23,780 bases of DNA from the NCBI GenBank assembly GCA_035288145.1, contig DATEAX010000039.1, positions 1 through 23,780 of the forward strand, read 5' to 3'. Of the stretch, positions 1 to 7,450 are shown piece after piece. Below the pieces are notes generated by a model. That model worked only from the letters and a program-made list of their open reading frames with translations, ran no database searches and was not told the origin of the DNA. Source of the stretch: DATEAX01 sp035288145. GTDB taxonomy: Bacteria > Patescibacteriota > UBA1384 > UBA12157 > JAENIV01. The position numbers and the translations under genes are program-made. Within the stretch, counting starts at the first letter, position 1, and each line of letters starts with the position of its first letter.

Positions 1-119
1 TCAATTGAATAATGGATCATCGGCTTGCCTTCAAGCTCAAACATCACTTTAGGCATGGCTCGACAATTGAGCCGTTTGCCCTTGCCTGCTCCTAAAATAA
101 TGGCCTGGATTTTAATCAT
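1..119 (-). CDS. GlmU-like nucleotidyltransferase, N-terminal fragment (partial)
   Basis: The first 39 codons of a gene that runs off the left edge. The N-terminus reads MIKIQAIILGAGKGKRL, then MPKVMFELEGKPMIHYSI. The G-A-G-K-G-K-R loop and the PKV...GKP segment are the nucleotide-binding signature of sugar-nucleotide pyrophosphorylases such as the GlmU N-domain. These enzymes join NTP and a sugar-1-phosphate. It lies 22 nt after the mutM stop on the same strand, so it is probably the fourth gene of the yvcK-glmS-mutM operon. With GlmS upstream, a UDP-GlcNAc pyrophosphorylase role is the natural inference, but other sugar-1-phosphate nucleotidyltransferases share this N-terminus. The ATG at 117-119 fits the family start. 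Confidence 0.75.
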   Translation of the reverse strand, partial: MIKIQAIILGAGKGKRLNCRAMPKVMFELEGKPMIHYSI

Positions 120-141
120 AATTATCTCTTAAACATCATAA

Positions 142-993
142 CTATTTCTGACACTTTGGGCAATAGAATGTTCCCCGGCCGGCGAGCTGGATTTTTTTTA
201 CCGGGTGACTTTTGGGATCGGTCTTCTTTTGATAAACCGCCGTGACATCCATATAGTGACCCTTTTTGCCCTCGATATTAACATAAGTGTTTTCCGACGA
301 GCCGCCATAACGGAGTCCCAAATTGATAACTTTTTCTATCGCTGACTTGAGTTTGGATATTTCCGTCCACGATAACGATTTCGCCGGCCGCGTAGGCAAA
401 ATCCCCGCCCAATACAGCCCATCGTTGACGTAGATGTTCCCCAAGCCGCCGACTTTTGTCTGGTCCATTAAAACTTCTTTAATGCGCTTGCCGCTTCGGC
501 TGAACATCTCTTTCAGATATTGGAGATTAAATTCTTTAGTTCCCGGCTCGGGACCGAATTTATCCGAGCCCAAAATGTTTTGAACTTCACTGCTCTTTAC
601 AACTTTATTCCAACCGAACTTTCTTAAATCGTTAAAATAAAGACGAGAGCCGTCAGTAAAATTATAAATAATATGGGTATGCGAATGCGGCAGCGGCTGA
701 CCATAGGCCTTTTGCATATGGCCGCCAACCGCACATTCAATCCGCTCATCTTTTGGTTGAAAGACAAGTTGCCCCGTAAGTTTCAAATGGATTATGACTG
801 AATACCCGTTATCCAAAACAATTTCCAAAATTTTGGCTACCCGTTTGGCATCAATAATTTTCGCACCGATGATGTCTTTGGGATTACCAATAAAAAGCTT
901 CGGTACTCTAATATCAATATTTTTAATCTTTTTTCCTTTTAACTTTTGGATAATCCCCTGTCTAATTGTTTCAACCTCTGGCAATTCCGGCAT
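142..993 (-). CDS. mutM: Formamidopyrimidine-DNA glycosylase (MutM/Fpg)
   Basis: 283 aa, full length. A bifunctional DNA glycosylase/AP lyase that removes 8-oxoguanine and ring-opened purines. MPELPEVE at the start supplies the catalytic Pro2 and Glu3; Lys54 in RVAKIL corresponds to the conserved lysine; the helix-two-turn-helix LMDQTKVGGLGNIYVND (about residues 176-192) is intact. The C-terminal zinc finger is odd. The last pair, CPKC in RGTFYCPKCQK, is present, but the first CxxC is missing: the segment reads VYQKKTDPKSHPVKK, about three residues shorter than usual with only one His. The start ATG has GAGG six nt upstream. It sits 18 nt after glmS in the same operon. Identity is secure; zinc binding is uncertain. 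Confidence 0.95.
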   Translation of the reverse strand: MPELPEVETIRQGIIQKLKGKKIKNIDIRVPKLFIGNPKDIIGAKIIDAKRVAKILEIVLDNGYSVIIHLKLTGQLVFQPKDERIECAVGGHMQKAYGQPLPHSHTHIIYNFTDGSRLYFNDLRKFGWNKVVKSSEVQNILGSDKFGPEPGTKEFNLQYLKEMFSRSGKRIKEVLMDQTKVGGLGNIYVNDGLYWAGILPTRPAKSLSWTEISKLKSAIEKVINLGLRYGGSSENTYVNIEGKKGHYMDVTAVYQKKTDPKSHPVKKIQLAGRGTFYCPKCQK

Positions 994-1011
994 AATAACC
1001 TCATTTCCATT

Positions 1012-2778
1012 CTACTTTACCGTCACAGATTTTGCCAAGTTTCGGGGTTTATCTGGATCCAAACCTTTTTCCAAAGTAATGAAATACGCCAGCACTTGTA
1101 TTGGCACAATATTGACGATCGGCGAAAGCGCAGACGTGTCTGCCACTTTAAGCCAATAATCAAAAATCTTATTATTTTCGGGGGCGACACCAATAATATA
1201 GGCACCTCGCGCCTTTAGCTCCTCTGCGTTGGAGAGAATTTCATCTTTTACTTCATCTTCCGAAATAAAAACAATGCACGGTACACCTTTTTCAATTAAA
1301 GCAATCGTGCCATGTTTTAATTCCCCGCCGGCAAAACCTTCCGCATGAATATAGGTAGATTCCTTGATTTTTAAAGCCGCTTCCAGCGCTGTCGGATAAT
1401 TAAGAGCCCGACCAACGGTGAAAAGATTTTTAACCGCCTTAATTTTTCTGGCTAATTCTTTGATTTGGGCAATGCTGGAAACTTTTAAGATTTCACTCAC
1501 GGACCTGGACGTCGTTAAGATATTTTTTTGAGCATTACTTAAATCTTGGACAATCGCCGAAGAGAGCAAGTACAAAACCGCCAATTGCGAAGTATAAGCT
1601 TTGGTTGAAAGAACTGCGACTTCTCGGCCAGCAGGCGTGACCATAACGTAATCCGAAAGCCGGGCAAGGGTTGAATTGGGATTATTTAAAAGGGAAAATA
1701 TTTTTGCTTTTTTTGTTTTCGCAGATTTTACCGCGTCCAAAACGTCGGCTGTTTCCCCGGATTGAGAAATAGCAAAAAGCAGGGTCTTGTCCGTGATGAA
1801 ATTTTTGAATGCCGGAAATTCGCTTGCCAGCGCCGTGTTTACGTGCGTTTTCGCGAATTTAGCAAAAAAATATTGGGCGGCTAAAGCGGCGTGATAAGCC
1901 GTGCCGCAGGCAACAAAAAAAGTGCCAAAAGAATTCCGAATCAAGGCGGCATTGGTCTCAATTTCACGTGTTGCCATCTGGGAGACTTTTTCTAAAATCT
2001 CCGGCTGCTCATTTATTTCTTTAAAGAGAAAATGCTTAAAATGACCCAAATTTGCTTTTTGCGACTCAAGAGCAATCTTTTGGGTGTTAACCCTTTTTGC
2101 CTTTCCAGTTTCAATATCGAATATTTTTATTTCTTTGCCGACTTCAGCAAAACTATTGTCTTTTAAGAAGATTACTTCTTGCGTTCGCTCAGCGAAAGCC
2201 GCAATATCCGAAGAAATATATTTTTCTTGAGAATTTATTCCAATCGTTAAAGGACAACCGCAAGAAGCGAGATATATTTTATTTTCTTGCGCTGAAACCA
2301 AACACAGCGCATAATCGCCTTTTAATTGGTGCAAAGCTTTTCTGAACGCCTCACGGAGTGTCATTTTACTTTTGAGATTTTCTTCAACTAAATGCGGGAT
2401 AACCTCGGTGTCGGTCTCGGACTTAAATCGGTGACCGACTCTTTGAAGTTGCTCTCGCAGCTCCCGATAATTATTAATAATGCCGTTATGAGCAACAGCG
2501 ATTTTTGCCTTACAGTCAGTGTGAGGATGAGCGTTCGCCGACGTTACTACTCCGTGGGTTGCCCAACGGGTATGGCCAATAGCGATTTTGGCTTTGGAAG
2601 AAATCGATTGCGATCTCACGTTTCCGATTTTTCCTGCCTTCTTTACAATCTTAAGACCTCCATTCTCCACTAAGCCAATTCCCCAGGAATCATAGCCGCG
2701 ATATTCAAGTTTTTTAAGTGATTCAATGACGAAATCTTTGGCATTTTTTTCTCCAACGATTCCCACTATTCCGCACAT
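1012..2778 (-). CDS. glmS: Glutamine--fructose-6-phosphate aminotransferase (isomerizing)
   Basis: 588 aa. Makes glucosamine-6-phosphate from fructose-6-phosphate and glutamine, the first step toward UDP-GlcNAc and peptidoglycan. The N-terminal Ntn glutaminase domain begins MCGIVGIVG; two SIS isomerase domains follow, with SQSGETADVLDAV, STKAYTSQL and EGFAGGELKHG, and the protein ends PRNLAKSVTVK. A TTG six nt upstream is in frame, but the ATG at 2776-2778 is chosen because Cys must follow the initiator Met to be the nucleophile, and AAAGGAGG lies 7 nt before it. That ribosome site lies within the last codons of yvcK, and only 2 nt separate the genes, which suggests translational coupling. 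The last residue is Lys, where E. coli has Glu. Confidence 0.97.
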   Translation of the reverse strand: MCGIVGIVGEKNAKDFVIESLKKLEYRGYDSWGIGLVENGGLKIVKKAGKIGNVRSQSISSKAKIAIGHTRWATHGVVTSANAHPHTDCKAKIAVAHNGIINNYRELREQLQRVGHRFKSETDTEVIPHLVEENLKSKMTLREAFRKALHQLKGDYALCLVSAQENKIYLASCGCPLTIGINSQEKYISSDIAAFAERTQEVIFLKDNSFAEVGKEIKIFDIETGKAKRVNTQKIALESQKANLGHFKHFLFKEINEQPEILEKVSQMATREIETNAALIRNSFGTFFVACGTAYHAALAAQYFFAKFAKTHVNTALASEFPAFKNFITDKTLLFAISQSGETADVLDAVKSAKTKKAKIFSLLNNPNSTLARLSDYVMVTPAGREVAVLSTKAYTSQLAVLYLLSSAIVQDLSNAQKNILTTSRSVSEILKVSSIAQIKELARKIKAVKNLFTVGRALNYPTALEAALKIKESTYIHAEGFAGGELKHGTIALIEKGVPCIVFISEDEVKDEILSNAEELKARGAYIIGVAPENNKIFDYWLKVADTSALSPIVNIVPIQVLAYFITLEKGLDPDKPRNLAKSVTVK

Positions 2779-2780
2779 TC

Positions 2781-3740
2781 TCAAACCTCCTTTTGAATGA
2801 TATCCAAAATTACTCGGGCTAATTTTTCTGAATCGTGGTACAGAGGATTTTTGTCATCAATAACATCAGCTCGTTCAATTTTATACCGCCCAATTTTATC
2901 TTCTTCAGCAGTGATGTTTTTTACTTCACCCAGTCTTTTGCCGCTCGATTTTAAAATTAGCCGAGAATTAACCAAACAATAATCAAATATTTGCGGATCG
3001 GAATGCTCCACTAAAGTTTTGATGTGGTCTAAGACAGTATATCCTTCTGTTTCCCCTCTTTCGGTTGAAACATTTAAGATATATATTTTCTTGGCCCGCG
3101 ATGAGGCAACTGCCCGGCAAATCTCACGAAGCAAAAAGTTGGGAATAATACTCGTGTATAAGCTACCCGGACCAACTAAAATGACATCAGCTCTTTCGAT
3201 TGCCCGGACCGCATCGGGATTCGCCGAGGCGCTTTCGGGATGAATCATTATTTTTTTAATTGGCGAGCGGTGGCCGGCTACAGTAATGGTTGATTCGCCC
3301 CAAACAACTCTGCCATTTTTAAGTTTTGCCGAGAGAATGGCATCTTCATAAGTTGAGGGCATCACTTGTCCCTTAATCGCTAAAATTCGGGAAAATTCCT
3401 GGATGGCTTTTTTGAAACTACCGGTAATATCTTCCAGAGCCACTAAAAGGAGGTTGCCCAAATTATGCCCTTTTAATCCTCTGCCATGAGGAAAACGATA
3501 GCTTAAAAGTTTGTGATAAAGATGCTCTTCGTCAGATAAAGCAACAATGCAGTTTCTGATGTCCCCCGGCGGCAAAACATTAAAATTTCTCCTCAAATCA
3601 CCAGTTGAACGACCATCGTCAGCCATAGTCACAACCGCGGTTATTTTTTCAAAATCTTCTTTAAGGCCACGAAGCAAGCTGGCCAAACCCGTGCCGCCAC
3701 CGATGACGACAATCCTTGTTTGCTTTGAGACATTTTTCAT
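2781..3740 (-). CDS. yvcK: YvcK/GlmR family UDP-sugar-binding regulator (CofD-like fold)
   Basis: 319 aa, the usual length. Family motifs in order: the glycine-rich loop IGGGTGLASLLRGLK (about 13-27), VTMADDGRSTGDLR (37-50), LPPGDIRNC (56-64), and VILVGPGSLYTSIIPN further on. In Bacillus subtilis this protein (GlmR/YvcK) binds UDP-GlcNAc and stimulates GlmS during gluconeogenic growth. Here it sits directly upstream of glmS with a 2-nt gap, so the regulator and its known target are one translational unit. The ATG has no Shine-Dalgarno sequence. A TTGACA at 3773-3778 with a GATATT 18 nt later would place the transcription start within about 2 nt of the ATG, so the message may be leaderless. 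Confidence 0.93.
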   Translation of the reverse strand: MKNVSKQTRIVVIGGGTGLASLLRGLKEDFEKITAVVTMADDGRSTGDLRRNFNVLPPGDIRNCIVALSDEEHLYHKLLSYRFPHGRGLKGHNLGNLLLVALEDITGSFKKAIQEFSRILAIKGQVMPSTYEDAILSAKLKNGRVVWGESTITVAGHRSPIKKIMIHPESASANPDAVRAIERADVILVGPGSLYTSIIPNFLLREICRAVASSRAKKIYILNVSTERGETEGYTVLDHIKTLVEHSDPQIFDYCLVNSRLILKSSGKRLGEVKNITAEEDKIGRYKIERADVIDDKNPLYHDSEKLARVILDIIQKEV

Positions 3741-3748
3741 TTATACTA

Positions 3749-3778
3749 AATATCTCATATAAGTAAAATATCTGTCAA
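3749..3778 (-). promoter_or_regulatory. Candidate promoter of the yvcK-glmS-mutM operon
   Basis: TTGACA at 3773-3778 is a perfect -35. The best -10 at normal spacing is GATATT at 3749-3754 (spacer 18, 4 of 6 matches). The start point would fall at about 3742, two bases before the yvcK ATG, which lacks a ribosome-binding site. Confidence 0.4.
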
Positions 3779-3837
3779 GAATGCAAACTTACCCAATCCT
3801 TTAAACTATCCTCCCAAAGAACATGAATAGAATAAGA

Positions 3838-3892
3838 AGAATGGTCTAAAATAAATAGAACCATCTTACCTCGCCTCGGAGGTGAGGAGAAA
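3838..3892. terminator. Two adjacent hairpins after the endoQ operon
   Basis: This gap between endoQ and yvcK holds two imperfect inverted repeats. One pairs GAATGGTCT with AGAACCATC across an AT loop. The other pairs CCTCGCCTC with GAGGTGAGG around a single base (one G-T pair). Neither has a clean U-tract, so a terminator role is only likely from position. The CCTC/GAGG core resembles the palindrome at 21.75 kb. Confidence 0.4.
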
Positions 3893-3915
3893 AGGTCAAG
3901 AAATCTCTATCTAAT

Positions 3916-5166
3916 TCAGAACAAAGAAGTTTGCTGTTGTGCCTCTGGCTCTTTTTTATCAAAAACTTTGACTCTTCCATAAACCCCGTCATAACCCGGC
4001 TCAAGGGTTACCTTGCCTTTGCGCATGTTTTCGATACCTTGGGCAATTTTCGGATTGACTTTGGCAATTTCGTCGAGCGGTCTTTCCAAAAGGATTTCGA
4101 ACTCCGGACCGAAATGACGAATCAGCGAAAAGTATTCCTCCTCAACTTTTTTGGATTTTCCCTGAACGCCGAAACTTTCGGCAATGATTTCAGATAAAGG
4201 CACAAGATGTTTGGAGACGGGAAATATATCCGATTGATATCCCGGCTCTCTGTCCGCCAATTCTTCAACTCGATTCATCACCCCGATAGTCAGTTTCCTG
4301 CCGCAAACCGGACAAATGTTGCCCGGATATTTCTGCTTGGTCGGATCGGCAACTATCTTGCAGTTACGATGCCCGTCAAAATGATATTTACCCTCCTCGG
4401 GAAAAAATTCGATCGTATTTAAAAACCTTTTTGAATCTTTTTTCCTTAAAATGTCAACGATTTCGTCATAAGAAAATTTATTCTCTTCAATTTCAAAAAC
4501 ATTCGCTTCCCGTCCTAAATTAGCCGGGCTGTGGGCGTCAGAGTTGGAGATAAGGGTAATTTTATCCAAAGCCGATAGCCGCCAATTCATTTCCGGATCT
4601 GATGATAAACCGGTCTCGATACTATTTATATATGGTGTCAATTCTTCGTAACATTCCTGAAGGGAGTCAAAGCCGGAATTTGAGCCAAAAACTGAAAACC
4701 ACGGCGTCCAAGCATGGGCGGGAACTATCAAACAATCAGGATTGATGTCTAAAATAATTTTTGCCAAATCTTTGGCGGAAAGACCCAAAATCGGCCGGCC
4801 GTCGGAGTACAAATTGCCGATACCGGTCAACTTATCATTAATCGTTTCCACGGTCCGAATATCTGGAACAAAGATTATCGTGTGGACTTTCCGAACTTTG
4901 CCGCCTTGAGTGTAAATACTCGAAAGTTCGGTGGTTAAAATAAATTTGAGATTTTTGTTGCCGTTTTTAAGCTTCAACAGCCCTGAACCGTCTTCCCCGA
5001 GATTATTTTTGATTTCTCCAAGCCAAAACGGGTGAGTAAAATCGCCGGTGCCGATAATATCAATTCCCTTATGTTTCGCCCATTCGCTGATATGAGCAAT
5101 GTCCATATCCCGCGAAGTGGCACGGGAATACTTTGAGTGCAAATGAAAATCGGCAATAATACGCAT
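3916..5166 (-). CDS. Endonuclease Q-like PHP-domain DNA repair nuclease
   Basis: 416 aa. Matches the PHP-domain family that includes archaeal and some bacterial endonuclease Q, which nicks DNA 5' of deaminated bases such as uracil and hypoxanthine. Visible metal-site residues: DFHLHSKYS (H8, H10), GTGDFTHP (D42), TTELSSIY (E80), VHTIIF (H95), VPAHAWTPWFS (H151) and SNSDAHSPANLG (D210, H212). A zinc-ribbon-like segment follows (HRNC at 266-269, CPVCG at 285-289), then a C-terminal region. The last five residues, QTSLF, match the bacterial sliding-clamp-binding motif (QLSLF type). Its ATG is 4 nt after the PIN toxin stop and lacks its own ribosome site, so it is probably translated by coupling as the third gene of that operon. 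Family call is good; substrate is inferred. Confidence 0.85.
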   Translation of the reverse strand: MRIIADFHLHSKYSRATSRDMDIAHISEWAKHKGIDIIGTGDFTHPFWLGEIKNNLGEDGSGLLKLKNGNKNLKFILTTELSSIYTQGGKVRKVHTIIFVPDIRTVETINDKLTGIGNLYSDGRPILGLSAKDLAKIILDINPDCLIVPAHAWTPWFSVFGSNSGFDSLQECYEELTPYINSIETGLSSDPEMNWRLSALDKITLISNSDAHSPANLGREANVFEIEENKFSYDEIVDILRKKDSKRFLNTIEFFPEEGKYHFDGHRNCKIVADPTKQKYPGNICPVCGRKLTIGVMNRVEELADREPGYQSDIFPVSKHLVPLSEIIAESFGVQGKSKKVEEEYFSLIRHFGPEFEILLERPLDEIAKVNPKIAQGIENMRKGKVTLEPGYDGVYGRVKVFDKKEPEAQQQTSLF

Positions 5167-5170
5167 AAAT

Positions 5171-5647
5171 CTATGGTAGCAGATTTTTAAAATTTTGAGA
5201 ACTAGAATCTGATATTCGGTTTCCTTCCCATTCGTTCAAAAATTGGGCTGGGGTGCGGATTTTGAAATGAGCGATTTGACGAACGGGCTTTTGATGGAAA
5301 TGTTTACGATTTAAAGTGAGAAAATAATCTGGCTGGAGTTTTTGGATGGTTTGAAAAATTATTAGGTCTGATTTTTTAGAAAAATGTTTGGCTAATTTAT
5401 TGTCGAACTTTTTTGAGTCCTTCGCGATTGTCAATGGTAAATTTTTTAAAGCATAATAGAAATACGGCAAAGATTCGGGTAGTTTCTTCTTGATATTTTT
5501 TTCCGACTCATATAGAACCAATTGACAAACATAAGCGTCAAATATTCGCTGTTCTATCAATTTCAATAATCTAAAAGATGCACCCTGATCAGATGCTAAT
5601 CCAGCAATAAGCACATTACTATCTATAAAGATTCTAGTTTTCTTCAT
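5171..5647 (-). CDS. PIN-domain ribonuclease toxin (VapC-like)
   Basis: 158 aa. The PIN signature is clear: IFIDSNVLIAG with D9 at the first acidic position, E47 in LVLYESEKN, D94 in KKSDLIIFQ, and a late acidic stretch PDYFLTLN near 106-113. PIN toxins are Mg2+-dependent RNases that usually cut tRNA or rRNA. The start codon overlaps the end of the AbrB-type antitoxin gene by 14 nt, the classical toxin-antitoxin arrangement. The reading frame is followed 4 nt later by the endonuclease Q-like gene. The C-terminal extension (about 130-158) is polar and unrecognised. Confidence 0.85.
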   Translation of the reverse strand: MKKTRIFIDSNVLIAGLASDQGASFRLLKLIEQRIFDAYVCQLVLYESEKNIKKKLPESLPYFYYALKNLPLTIAKDSKKFDNKLAKHFSKKSDLIIFQTIQKLQPDYFLTLNRKHFHQKPVRQIAHFKIRTPAQFLNEWEGNRISDSSSQNFKNLLP

Positions 5648-5888
5648 CTATCAGATCTTTTATTAGATCATCGACTGTAAGACCCCTTTTCTTCATCATT
5701 GCAGACATTTTTTTCTGAACTTGATCTATTACCGACTCGCTTGGTCGAAGATACAAACCATTTCCAAGTTTCTCCGCATAGAGAATATCATTTTCTTTAA
5801 TTTCCAATTCCTCCCTGAATTCTTTAGGAATTGTAATTTGTCCTCGTTCCCACACTTTAATTTTTTCAATCTGTTTTAATTGGGTCAT
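5634..5888 (-). CDS. AbrB/MazE-type antitoxin
   Basis: 84 aa. Residues 9-40 form the swapped-hairpin AbrB DNA-binding fold: KIKVWERGQITIPKEFREEL, then IKENDILYAEK. The C-terminal half is acidic (DDLIKDLIDEEN) and would cover the toxin. It is first in the operon, before the PIN gene, which it overlaps by 14 nt. AAAGGA lies 4 nt before its ATG. The promoter contains a palindrome suited to autorepression. Confidence 0.88.
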   Translation of the reverse strand: MTQLKQIEKIKVWERGQITIPKEFREELEIKENDILYAEKLGNGLYLRPSESVIDQVQKKMSAMMKKRGLTVDDLIKDLIDEEN

Positions 5889-5908
5889 TTAATCCTTTCT
5901 ATAAATTC

Positions 5909-5938
5909 AGTATATCAGAATTTCTGATTTTCTGTCAA
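5909..5938 (-). promoter_or_regulatory. Promoter and palindromic operator of the antitoxin-toxin-endoQ operon
   Basis: TTGACA at 5933-5938, an 18-nt spacer, and TATACT at 5909-5914. The spacer and the edge of the -10 contain ATCAGAATTTCTGAT (5914-5928), a perfect 7-bp inverted repeat around one central base. It lies where a dimeric AbrB-type repressor would block RNA polymerase. Confidence 0.8.
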
Positions 5939-5966
5939 GGATATAGATATCAAAAAACCCACCATT

Positions 5967-5993
5967 ATCCTTTCTACCGATATCCTTCTACCG
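5967..5993. repeat. Short tandem direct repeat upstream of the toxin-antitoxin promoter
   Basis: ATCCTTTCTACCG and ATCCTTCTACCG occur back to back, and a related AAGGTAGAAA lies about 30 nt further on. The stretch between the PaaX/Cas2-like stop and the promoter otherwise contains AT-rich sequence with CATATACGCATATA. It could be an operator, but nothing proves this. Confidence 0.4.
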
Positions 5994-6035
5994 AATTATA
6001 ACCGCATATACGCATATAATTCATAAGGTAGAAAA

Positions 6036-6626
6036 TCAAAGGTTAAATATCTCTTTAACTTCATCTTCATTTGCCAATAGATCAGTTGTCATAATCACAA
6101 CATAGGATGCAACTTTCAAATACTCAGCCAGGGCCGCGATCTCCTCTTTGCATTCAAAGGGGTAAACCCAGAGACTCTTTTGGATTTGATAAAATTGCCA
6201 TCTTTTTAAAACCGAACGAAAATAATCACGCTCTTTATTAAGATTGTTGGGAATATCATAAGAGACCAAATGCCAAACGCCATCCCACTTTTTAGGTCGA
6301 GATATTTCGATTTCTCCCATTTTGATCTTTTGCAAAAGTTGTCTGCCGCGAGTAGTTAACTTCACCTTCTCGCCGCCCAAATTGATAATTTTCTTTTGGT
6401 TTAATTTTTTTATCAATTCCCAAACACCGTTAGGTCTTGAGTTCAGAAAGGGCTTTAAGATAATTGGCAAGTTGGGAAGGGCTAATGAGCTAATCACAAC
6501 TGTTCCAATGCCTATCAGTTTAATTATTTCCTTTTCGTTATCTCCAAGACGAAATCGCCGCTTTATTCTTTTCTTCCGAGCTCTTTTAACGATAATTTGC
6601 TTATTCGTAACCTCTTTGCTATTCAT
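6036..6626 (-). CDS. PaaX-like regulator with a Cas2-like C-terminal domain
   Basis: 196 aa from the ATG at 6624-6626. The N-terminal end is very basic (KRARKKRIKRRFR) and is followed by a hydrophobic stretch and a winged-helix-like region (about 60-105, VWELIKKLNQKKIINLGG... LTTRGRQLLQ). The C-terminal 80 residues look like the ferredoxin-like fold of PaaX and Cas2: WDGVWHLVSYDIPNN, FRSVLKRWQFYQIQKSLWVYP, then VVIMTTDLL. Genes of this kind are often annotated as Cas2 in CPR genomes, but no CRISPR repeats or other cas genes are here, so a transcriptional regulator is more likely. An in-frame TTG 15 nt upstream is rejected because it lies inside the -10 box; the start appears leaderless. Confidence 0.7.
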   Translation of the reverse strand: MNSKEVTNKQIIVKRARKKRIKRRFRLGDNEKEIIKLIGIGTVVISSLALPNLPIILKPFLNSRPNGVWELIKKLNQKKIINLGGEKVKLTTRGRQLLQKIKMGEIEISRPKKWDGVWHLVSYDIPNNLNKERDYFRSVLKRWQFYQIQKSLWVYPFECKEEIAALAEYLKVASYVVIMTTDLLANEDEVKEIFNL

Positions 6627-6632
6627 AACATG

Positions 6633-6661
6633 ATTATACAACTAATATTAACAGGTGTGAT
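6633..6661 (-). promoter_or_regulatory. Promoter giving a leaderless transcript of the PaaX/Cas2-like gene
   Basis: TATAAT at 6633-6638 with ATCACA at 6656-6661 (4 of 6, spacer 17). A start point 7 nt after the -10 falls exactly on the A of the ATG at 6626. No Shine-Dalgarno sequence is present. Confidence 0.6.
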
Positions 6662-6675
6662 ACGAATATTTGCTA

Positions 6676-7431
6676 TTATTTAGGAGTGATTTTAAAACTT
6701 CGAAGCACTTGATTAAATTCCTCTTCGGCAAAATTCGGTTCATTAAGGGGATTAACTCGAGAAATAACAAAATAGCTTTTATTGGTAAAAATATAATATT
6801 CGGTCAAAGAATTTTCATAAGAACCTGTTTTAATTTTTCCTGTATGTTTAAACAAACGGTAATTATTGATATTTACCTCTTCAAGTTGATAGCTTGGATC
6901 GCTATCACGAGATTGCAAAGTTTCAAGAACTGTCTTCATTTTTTCTATACCTTTTTTGTAATTGTTATATTTATTCTCTCCCATAAAAACCACTAAAAAC
7001 AGTTTGGCGTGGTTGAAATCCTGGCCTTGTTGATAATTTGCATAATTTAAAACTACTGTCCCAGACGTTCCAGAGAATAAAGATGGAAATTGATCGGATG
7101 ATAAGTTGGTGTAGCCAGAGGGAATTTCCACTGTAATTTTATCATTTACACCCTCAACGGTTGCGGTTTCAACGATTGGAGACGGGGTTGGTGATGGATT
7201 CAATTCAGATTTAGCTATATTTTTTATGAAATAATATTTATAAACAAGATATCCGCCAGCCACTATAACTATAAGGACAATCAAGACAATCAAAAAGGTT
7301 TTTCCCCAATTTGATTTTTTCTCTGGGATTTGAGGTTGATCGTTTGAAGTATATTGATTTGGAAAAGTCTGGTTTGGTGGATAAGAGTCGGGGCTTTGCT
7401 GTATCGAACCCTGATTTGGTTGGATGTCCAC
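6676..7431 (-). CDS. Membrane-anchored protein of unknown function
   Basis: 251 aa from the GTG at 7429-7431, chosen because AAAGGAGG lies just before it; the longer frame begins with a TTG that lacks a ribosome site. The N-terminal 45 residues are a Pro/Gln/Asn-rich cytoplasmic tail (QPNQGSIQQSPDSYPPNQT). One membrane helix follows (about 46-68, FLIVLIVLIVIVAGGYLVY), then a Pro/Ser/Thr linker (NPSPTPSPIVETATVEG) and an exported alpha/beta domain of about 150 residues with no motif I recognise. This tail-helix-linker-domain pattern is common among CPR surface proteins. It lies 19 nt after the M15 peptidase stop, so the two are probably co-expressed. Confidence 0.8.
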   Translation of the reverse strand: MDIQPNQGSIQQSPDSYPPNQTFPNQYTSNDQPQIPEKKSNWGKTFLIVLIVLIVIVAGGYLVYKYYFIKNIAKSELNPSPTPSPIVETATVEGVNDKITVEIPSGYTNLSSDQFPSLFSGTSGTVVLNYANYQQGQDFNHAKLFLVVFMGENKYNNYKKGIEKMKTVLETLQSRDSDPSYQLEEVNINNYRLFKHTGKIKTGSYENSLTEYYIFTNKSYFVISRVNPLNEPNFAEEEFNQVLRSFKITPK

Positions 7432-7450
7432 GTTCCTCCTTTTGTTTAAG

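Noticed and set aside
6036..6626. Cas2-like domain as a sign of a CRISPR-Cas system
   Set aside because: No spacer-repeat array or other cas gene occurs in the window, and the protein has a PaaX-like winged-helix arrangement.
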